Notes under the pieces: generated by a model
Told to the model about the DNA's origin: nothing
Database searches by the model: none
What the model saw: the letters and a program-made list of their open reading frames with translations, nothing else
Part shown: positions 54,981-60,479 of the stretch, in pieces
How the letters are laid out: each line of letters begins with the position of its first letter
Numbering within the stretch: position 1 is the stretch's first letter
Assembly (NCBI GenBank): GCA_020853105.1
Contig: JADYZM010000011.1
Location: 1-60,479 of the forward strand
Length of the DNA: 60,479 nt
Origin: Flavobacteriales bacterium
Lineage (GTDB): Bacteria > Bacteroidota > Bacteroidia > Flavobacteriales_E > Vicingaceae
Direction of reading: 5' to 3'
Position numbers and translations under genes: made by a program

Positions 54981-57900
54981 ATGAGCCACCGAACATTTAA
55001 AATATTGATGTTTATTTTAGTTCTTGTTTCTAAGGTTTTTGCACATAACGAAGGTCTTCGGTTTATTGAAAACAAAGGTCAGTGGAAAGAACCGTTTTTA
55101 TTCAAATCTGACTTAGGAAACGGAGCAGTATTCCTTGAACCCAATTCATTTACATATTGTTTCTACAATGCAGATGAAATCCAATCCAACCATTTTTCAA
55201 ATAAACCATCTGAAATACCGATAAAATACCATGCTTTTCGTGTAAATTTTTTGAATGCTGAAAAGGCAGTTATTCAATCTCAAAAAAAATATCCTGAATA
55301 CTTTAATTACCTAATTGGAAAAAATAAAACCAATTGGAAAGGAAAAGTGAATGCATACGGACAAATTGAATACAAAAATTTATATTCCGGAGTTGATTTG
55401 ATTGTTTATTCTCTAGGTAATTTAATGAAATATGATTTAGTCATATCTCCCAAAACAGATATTTCAAAAGTTCAATTGCAATATGAAGGTATTGATAAAA
55501 TTAAAATTGATCGCTCGGGGAATCTGGTTGTTTCAACATCTGTTGGTGATTTGATTGAACAAAAACCGTATGCTTATCAAACCATTGATGGTAAAAAAAT
55601 TGAAATTTCTTGTAATTACGTATTAAAAGGAAACACACTGTCCTATCAAATTACCGGAAAATATAATATTCATTTGCCTATTATTATCGATCCTGTTCTG
55701 ATTTTTTCCAGTTTTTCAGGCTCGTATGCCAATAATTTTGGAATGACCGCTACATACGGATACGATGGAAGCTTATTTTCAGGTGGAACTGCATTTGGAG
55801 TTGGTTTTCCAACAAGCTTAGGTGCATTTGATTCGTCTTTCAATGGTGTTCCGGGTAGTGGAATTACTGATATTGTGATAACTCGCTACGATTCGTCAGG
55901 CACAAGCCTTATTTATTCAACATATATTGGAGGGGTTCAAACCGATGTTGCTCATAGCTTGATTGCAAACAAAAACAATGAATTATACTTATACGGAACC
56001 TCAAGTTCTTTAGACTACCCAATATTAGGAAACTCCTACGATACGTCTTTTAACGGTGGTCAGGCGGTTAATTATGTAAACACAGGAACCAATTTTGTTA
56101 ATGGAACAGACATAATTATTTCAAAACTTAGCAATGACGGAACAACTTTAATGGCATCTACCTACATAGGCGGTTCAAATAACGACGGAATAAACACAAC
56201 CGTTAGTCGAAACTACGATTCATTGATGTATAATTATGGAGACATTTTTAGGGGAGATATTGCATTAGACTCTTTGGAAAACTGCTACATCACCTCTTCT
56301 TCACGTTCCTCTGACTTTCCGATTGTAAATGGATTTGATACAGGTTTAAATGGGTTACAAGATGGAATTGTTTTTAAAATGGATAAAAATCTTTCTACAC
56401 TTCATTGGAGTTCGTACATAGGAGGTAGTGATGTTGACGCGGGATATTCAATAAAAGTAGATGACAGCAATTACGTATATGTCTGTGGAGGTACATCATC
56501 TATTGATTTTACAACTACTCCGGGAACAATAAATTCTGGCTATCAAGGCGGTATAGCTGATGGGTATATTGTAAAGATTGATAGTATGGGAACACAACTA
56601 ATCAATTCTACTATCTTAGGAACAACTACATACGACCAATGTTACTTTCTGGAAGTTGACCGCTTTGGTTATATCTATGTCGTAGGGCAAACCCGAGGTA
56701 GTTTTCCTGTAATCAATGCTCCTTACAACAACCCAAACAGCAGCAGTTTTATTGTAAAACTAAACAACAATCTTTCTGCCATCAGCTACAGTACTATTTT
56801 TGGAAACGGGAACATCAATGCAAAATTCTCCCCATCAGCTTTTATGGTAGATAGATGCGAAAATATTTATGTTTCCGGTTGGGGAGGTGATATCCTGACA
56901 GGAATAAACCTCAACGGAATGCCAACAACATCAAATGCAGTATTTCCAAGTTCTCCAAACGGATTTGATTTCTATTTGATTGTTTTGGAACGCAATGTTC
57001 AATCGTTGTTATACGGAACCTATTTTGGCGGTTCATTAAGCAGAGAACATGTTGATGGTGGAACCAGTCGATTTGACAAAAACGGAATAGTTTATCAATC
57101 TGTATGTGCAGGATGTCAAAATAACGATGATTTTCCTTCTTCACCAGGGGCATGGTCTGCAACAAACAACAGTAGCGGTTGCAACAACGGAGTTTTTAAA
57201 TTTGATTTTGAAATTATTCCTAAAGCTGAGTTTACAGTTGACCAGCATGAAGGCTGTGCTCCTCTTACAGTTACTTTCACTAATAACAGCAACAGCAGCG
57301 ACTCTTATTTTTGGGATTTTGGTGGAGGTGATACAACCTCTCAAGTGTTTAACCCGATTAGAACCTATACTGTTCCAGGCACATATTCAGCTACTTTAAT
57401 CATTCAAGATTCCATTTGCAACACCATTGACACGGCTTACCAAACAATTATTGTTAATCCGCCTATTCTTATTCAATCTGTAAGTAATGACACAACAAGT
57501 TGTAACCCTGTTTTATTAACTGTTTCAGCATCAGGGGCAACTGACTTTATTTGGTCGAGCAACAATCAATTTTCTGATACTTTAAACATTGGATTAACTG
57601 ATACCATAACCGTTTTTAATTCTCAACCAACAACGTATTATGTGATGGCAACAAATGGTATTTGTAATGATACAGATAGTGTTACCATACAATTTCATGT
57701 TCCATCTCTTCCTCAAATCTATACGAATCAGAGTCAGGGATGCGTTCCGTTAACTGTTCAATTTGCCAACAATACAACTCAATACGATTACTTTTTATGG
57801 AATTTTGGTAATGGTGATACTACTTCACAAATCGTTAATCCAATAATAACATATAATTCTGCAGGTATTTTCCCCGTTACACTCACTGTTGTTGACTCTA

Positions 57901-58955
57901 TTTGCCAAACTTCTTTTACTGATTCGGTTACCATAATTACTGACAGCATTGTAACCATATCACCGCCCTCTGTGATTAATACCTGTGACTCTGCTCTTCT
58001 TTTCACCAATGGCTCTAATTCCATAGGTTATGTTTGGTCTAGCTCTCCATTATTTACAGACACACTAAATTCTAACTTTGAAGACAGCCTGATTGTACAG
58101 GTTACTGACACAACACGATTTTATGTTATGGCAATAAACGGAGTTTGCACAACAACAGACAGTGTATTGGTTAATTATATCGGTGTTCAAATTTCTACTC
58201 AATCGGGGGCTATTTGCTCCGGACAAAACGATACACTTCAGGTTAACAATCATACTAATTTGCCTTTAAGTTATTCGTGGACACCAACTTCATTGATAAT
58301 TTCCGGTGAAAACACAGCTAATCCTATTGTAAATCCAACCACTTCAACGATTTATTATGTCAACGCACAAAACTCTTTTGGTTGTTCAGCAAACGATTCG
58401 GTTTTAGTTGTTGTTTCCGGATTTAATGCGAATAATATCAATGTTAGTGCTGACAAAGACACTTTGATAAATGGAGAAGGGACATATTTACATGCTTATC
58501 CCGATACTAATTTCAGCTATTCATGGATTCCTCCAATCAATTTGAGTAGCAATAGTTCAGCAAACCCTTTTGCAACACCTACGACAACAACTACCTACAC
58601 AGTTAACTTTACCGAAAACAGCAGTGGTTGTATGTATCAAAAATCATATACTCTTTATGTTTTTGAATTGGTATGCGGTGAGCCGGACGTGTTTCTTCCC
58701 AATGCTTTTACACCCAACAACGACAATGAAAACGACATTCTTTATCTTCGAGGAAGGAACGTTGAAAAAATGCATTTAAAAATATATAACCGTTGGGGTG
58801 AGCTGGTTTTTGAAACTGAAAATCAAACCATTGGTTGGGACGGAAAATACAACGGTAAACTAGTTGATCCGGCTGTGTTTGTTTACCATCTTTCTGTAAA
58901 ATGTATTGATGGTCAAGATTATTTCAAAAAAGGGAATGTAACTGTTATTAGATAA
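54981..58955 (+). CDS. Large secreted PKD protein, gliding-type C-terminal domain
   Basis: Secreted protein of 1324 residues. The signal peptide (ends VFA) is followed by an N-terminal region FIENKGQWKEPF and a stretch of SBBP-type beta-propeller repeats (IYSTYIGG, ASTYIGGSNNDG, WSSYIGGSDVDAG) up to about 720. Two PKD domains (YFWDFGGGDTTS; FLWNFGNGDTTS) and other Ig-like units follow, and the protein ends with a gliding-motility (type B) sorting domain (FLPNAFTPNNDNEND, YNRWGELVFET). It is a probable surface adhesin and T9SS substrate. A PorP/SprF gene starts 5 bp later. Confidence 0.9.
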   Translation: MSHRTFKILMFILVLVSKVFAHNEGLRFIENKGQWKEPFLFKSDLGNGAVFLEPNSFTYCFYNADEIQSNHFSNKPSEIPIKYHAFRVNFLNAEKAVIQSQKKYPEYFNYLIGKNKTNWKGKVNAYGQIEYKNLYSGVDLIVYSLGNLMKYDLVISPKTDISKVQLQYEGIDKIKIDRSGNLVVSTSVGDLIEQKPYAYQTIDGKKIEISCNYVLKGNTLSYQITGKYNIHLPIIIDPVLIFSSFSGSYANNFGMTATYGYDGSLFSGGTAFGVGFPTSLGAFDSSFNGVPGSGITDIVITRYDSSGTSLIYSTYIGGVQTDVAHSLIANKNNELYLYGTSSSLDYPILGNSYDTSFNGGQAVNYVNTGTNFVNGTDIIISKLSNDGTTLMASTYIGGSNNDGINTTVSRNYDSLMYNYGDIFRGDIALDSLENCYITSSSRSSDFPIVNGFDTGLNGLQDGIVFKMDKNLSTLHWSSYIGGSDVDAGYSIKVDDSNYVYVCGGTSSIDFTTTPGTINSGYQGGIADGYIVKIDSMGTQLINSTILGTTTYDQCYFLEVDRFGYIYVVGQTRGSFPVINAPYNNPNSSSFIVKLNNNLSAISYSTIFGNGNINAKFSPSAFMVDRCENIYVSGWGGDILTGINLNGMPTTSNAVFPSSPNGFDFYLIVLERNVQSLLYGTYFGGSLSREHVDGGTSRFDKNGIVYQSVCAGCQNNDDFPSSPGAWSATNNSSGCNNGVFKFDFEIIPKAEFTVDQHEGCAPLTVTFTNNSNSSDSYFWDFGGGDTTSQVFNPIRTYTVPGTYSATLIIQDSICNTIDTAYQTIIVNPPILIQSVSNDTTSCNPVLLTVSASGATDFIWSSNNQFSDTLNIGLTDTITVFNSQPTTYYVMATNGICNDTDSVTIQFHVPSLPQIYTNQSQGCVPLTVQFANNTTQYDYFLWNFGNGDTTSQIVNPIITYNSAGIFPVTLTVVDSICQTSFTDSVTIITDSIVTISPPSVINTCDSALLFTNGSNSIGYVWSSSPLFTDTLNSNFEDSLIVQVTDTTRFYVMAINGVCTTTDSVLVNYIGVQISTQSGAICSGQNDTLQVNNHTNLPLSYSWTPTSLIISGENTANPIVNPTTSTIYYVNAQNSFGCSANDSVLVVVSGFNANNINVSADKDTLINGEGTYLHAYPDTNFSYSWIPPINLSSNSSANPFATPTTTTTYTVNFTENSSGCMYQKSYTLYVFELVCGEPDVFLPNAFTPNNDNENDILYLRGRNVEKMHLKIYNRWGELVFETENQTIGWDGKYNGKLVDPAVFVYHLSVKCIDGQDYFKKGNVTVIR

Positions 58956-58960
58956 AAGCC

Positions 58961-59986
58961 TTGTTTTTAGTAAAGTTCCATAGAAAAAATTATCCTAAAG
59001 TGTGCGCTTTAGCTCTATCAGTATTTGCATTAGGTTTTATCAATGCTCAAGATATTCACTTTTCTCAATTCTACAACTCACCTCTAAATTTAAATCCGGC
59101 ATTAACAGGTAGTTTTGACGGAGATATTCGTATAGCTGCCAACCAACGCAGTCAGTGGAGTTCTGTTACAGTGCCCTACTCTACTTATGGTATTTCTGTT
59201 GATGCAAACACAATATTTAATTCGCCTTTTCACCTGGGACTGGGAATATACAACGACAAAGCAGGAGATTCTGAATTCAGCACCCTTCAAATTGCCCCTA
59301 GTTTTGGTTACACTCAATATATTGGGGATTCAACCAATACTTTTACCGTTTCCATTCAACCTGCATTTACTCAGCGTTCAATTAGCTATGATCAATTGAG
59401 CTTTGACAACCAATACAACGGGGTTCGATATGATGAAAGCCTTGCAAATGGAGAAACATTTAACAACGAAGGCAGGCAATACTTCAATTTCCATGGCGGA
59501 TTTAGTTGGAATTACACCAAAAATTTACGAAAAACAATAACTGCAGGAATTGCATTCCACAATATCTTTAACCCGAAACAGAGTTTTTTCAACGATGAAA
59601 ACATCGAACTTCACAGTCGTGTTACTTTTCATACTACCGGTACATTTAAAATTGCCAACAAATTTGACGCAGTTCCGGGAGTTTCTGTAATGACTCAACA
59701 CGAATTTAAAGAAATTATTTTTGGCGGTTCAGGAAAATACCACTTAAACAAAGGTGATTATAAAGCTGCCTACTTCGGATTTTGGTATAGAAACAGCGAT
59801 GCAACGTATATTACGGCAGAATTAGACTACCGAAATTTTCACTTCGGAATCAGTTATGATATTAATTTATCTTCTTTACAGGTTGCCAGTAGAAACCGCG
59901 GAGGATTCGAATTTTCAGTGATTTATATTTTTGAAAAATTTCGACCTGACATCAAAAGATACAAGGCTTGTCCGAACTATATTTAA
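58961..59986 (+). CDS. PorP/SprF family outer-membrane protein
   Basis: PorP/SprF protein of 341 residues; mature part begins QDIHFSQFYNSPLNLNPALTGSF after a signal peptide (ends FINA). TTG at 58961 is the only start giving the full leader; GTG at 59000 is the alternative. It begins 5 bp after the adhesin stop, so translation is coupled. The C-terminal strands resemble those of the PorP at 23933-24997 (HFGISYDINLSSL). Confidence 0.9.
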   Translation: MFLVKFHRKNYPKVCALALSVFALGFINAQDIHFSQFYNSPLNLNPALTGSFDGDIRIAANQRSQWSSVTVPYSTYGISVDANTIFNSPFHLGLGIYNDKAGDSEFSTLQIAPSFGYTQYIGDSTNTFTVSIQPAFTQRSISYDQLSFDNQYNGVRYDESLANGETFNNEGRQYFNFHGGFSWNYTKNLRKTITAGIAFHNIFNPKQSFFNDENIELHSRVTFHTTGTFKIANKFDAVPGVSVMTQHEFKEIIFGGSGKYHLNKGDYKAAYFGFWYRNSDATYITAELDYRNFHFGISYDINLSSLQVASRNRGGFEFSVIYIFEKFRPDIKRYKACPNYI

Positions 59987-60064
59987 GCTATCGGATTGTA
60001 GTAACAACTATGCAAGAATGAAACAGACAACTAATATCTTGTCTCCAAAATTGATATGTGGAAG
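59987..60064. other. Intergenic stretch
   Basis: 78 bp after the PorP gene; no gene or hairpin seen. It precedes the recombinase relic. Confidence 0.4.
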
Positions 60065-60223
60065 CACAACTCTCCAAAAACTACCGAAATATATACTCGT
60101 GTTTCAACAAAAAGTTTAAAGGATATTAAAAGCCCTCCTGGAAAAATTAAATATTCAGTTTTAAATCCTTATTTTAGCATCGAAGCTTTTCGTATAAGTG
60201 AAAAATATCAGCAATACGTTTAG
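60065..60223 (+). pseudogene. C-terminal relic of tyrosine recombinase
   Basis: The frame starting at 60065 reads HNSPKTTEIYTRVSTKSLKD followed by IKSPP, then drifts to a stop at 60221-60223. This matches the last ~30 residues of Bacteroidota tyrosine recombinases, where GHNSPKTTEIYTHVS-type sequence contains the nucleophilic Tyr. The preceding codons (DMWK) do not match the expected LLG, and no catalytic Arg region exists upstream. So only the tail of an integrase gene remains. Confidence 0.7.
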
Positions 60224-60446
60224 CGAAATGTTATCAGCAACCCTAAAAACCGACCGTGCAACAATCAACCGACAGACAAAACCCGACAGACAGTGCAAAT
60301 TTCGGCAAAGCCGTTTGGCTATCCCTTCGCAAAATAAAAAGAGCTGCAAAGCCACCCACAAGCCGACCCGCTTTTGCAGCACATTTTATTTTGCCCAACC
60401 GCACCAGTGCAACCCGACAGTTTTGTGCTAAACCGACAAATTTTTT
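60224..60446. repeat. GC-rich repeat-like element
   Basis: About 220 bp markedly richer in GC than the rest, in low-complexity C/A-rich strings (CCGACAGAC, CACCCACAAGCCGACCCG). It contains an 8-bp perfect inverted repeat GCTGCAAA (60343-60350) and TTTGCAGC (60373-60380). Open frames cross it but have no recognisable protein. It follows the recombinase relic and resembles dispersed intergenic repeats of Bacteroidota (recalled, not checked). Confidence 0.45.
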
Positions 60447-60461
60447 ACTTACATTTGCCCC

Positions 60462-60479
60462 GTGAAAAAAGTTTTGACA
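60462..60479 (+). CDS. Start of next gene (partial)
   Basis: GTG followed by codons for K-K-V-L-T, then the window ends. TACATTTG at 60450-60457 could be a -7 box, ending 4 bp before the GTG, which would give an almost leaderless message. Only six codons are visible. Confidence 0.35.

Noticed and set aside
59931..60119. 62-codon frame overlapping the end of the PorP gene
   Set aside because: The neighbouring frame encodes the recombinase relic, which is the meaningful one.
60198..60465. Two overlapping open frames of 69-77 codons
   Set aside because: They cross low-complexity GC-rich repeat sequence; composition is that of the repeat rather than of protein.
1..60479. Insertion sequences or prophage
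   Set aside because: No transposase or phage structural gene was seen; the only mobile traces are the recombinase relic and the GxxExxY cassette.

Overview
The window is an AT-rich piece of a Bacteroidota chromosome, probably a free-living, Flavobacteriia-like aerobe; no genus can be named from the sequence. The main signs are six proteins with type IX secretion (T9SS) C-terminal sorting domains (four type A, two of the gliding-motility type B), two PorP/SprF outer-membrane proteins, a SusC-like TonB receptor, DUF5606, and promoters of the Bacteroidota form TTG-N20-TAnnTTTG instead of -35/-10 boxes. Translation starts lack Shine-Dalgarno sequences, and several genes start at TTG or GTG.

Layout. 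0-1.6 kb: the start of parB (cut off), parA and an MBL-fold hydrolase. 1.8-3.6 kb: a secreted PA-domain protein broken by a frameshift. 3.7-5.4 kb: a peroxide-stress operon (PerR, peroxiredoxin, superoxide dismutase) with a PerR-box palindrome lying on its promoter. 5.6-11.7 kb: a secreted alpha/beta hydrolase, then a minus-strand cluster of two SGNH-hydrolase lipoproteins, a FadL-type porin and a T9SS protein, probably for lipid use. 11.7-15.2 kb: universal stress protein, nucleoside phosphorylase, SirB1-like and SIMPL proteins. 15.2-19.8 kb: a secreted subtilase, AMP nucleosidase and holA. 20.0-21.9 kb: an island of higher GC with a degraded restriction-modification locus interrupted by a GxxExxY cassette flanked by its own repeats. 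22-24 kb: cyclophilin, pyrB and pyrR. 24-29.6 kb: a small secreted protein, a 1416-residue adhesin and a PorP-like protein. 29.8-35.2 kb: ribosomal protein S1, DUF1801, and a five-gene MOSC/membrane/His-rich lipoprotein/DUF302/OsmC run. 35.2-41.8 kb: class IV aminotransferase, HAD phosphatase, rhomboid protease and topoisomerase IV A and B. 42-47.4 kb: haem lipoprotein, tRNA-Ser(GCT), TPR protein, lipoprotein, serS, rpmA and rplU. 47.5-54.8 kb: TonB receptor, DUF2752, NAD(P)HX repair enzyme, DUF5606, M3 peptidase and an orphan response regulator. 55-60 kb: a second adhesin/PorP pair. 60.0-60.5 kb: a tyrosine-recombinase relic, a GC-rich repeat-like stretch and the start of one more gene.

How it works together: much of the window serves the cell surface. 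T9SS cargo, PorP-family partners, outer-membrane porins and secreted hydrolases alternate with blocks of housekeeping genes (S1, L21/L27, serS, topoisomerase IV, holA, pyrimidine synthesis). No complete new defence or mobile system is present. The most distinctive items are the GxxExxY cassette inside the remnant restriction locus, the recombinase relic with its adjoining repeat, a response regulator whose receiver has lost its acidic pair and switch lysine, a clamp-binding-like C-terminus on topoisomerase IV A, and the MOSC/DUF302/OsmC operon.
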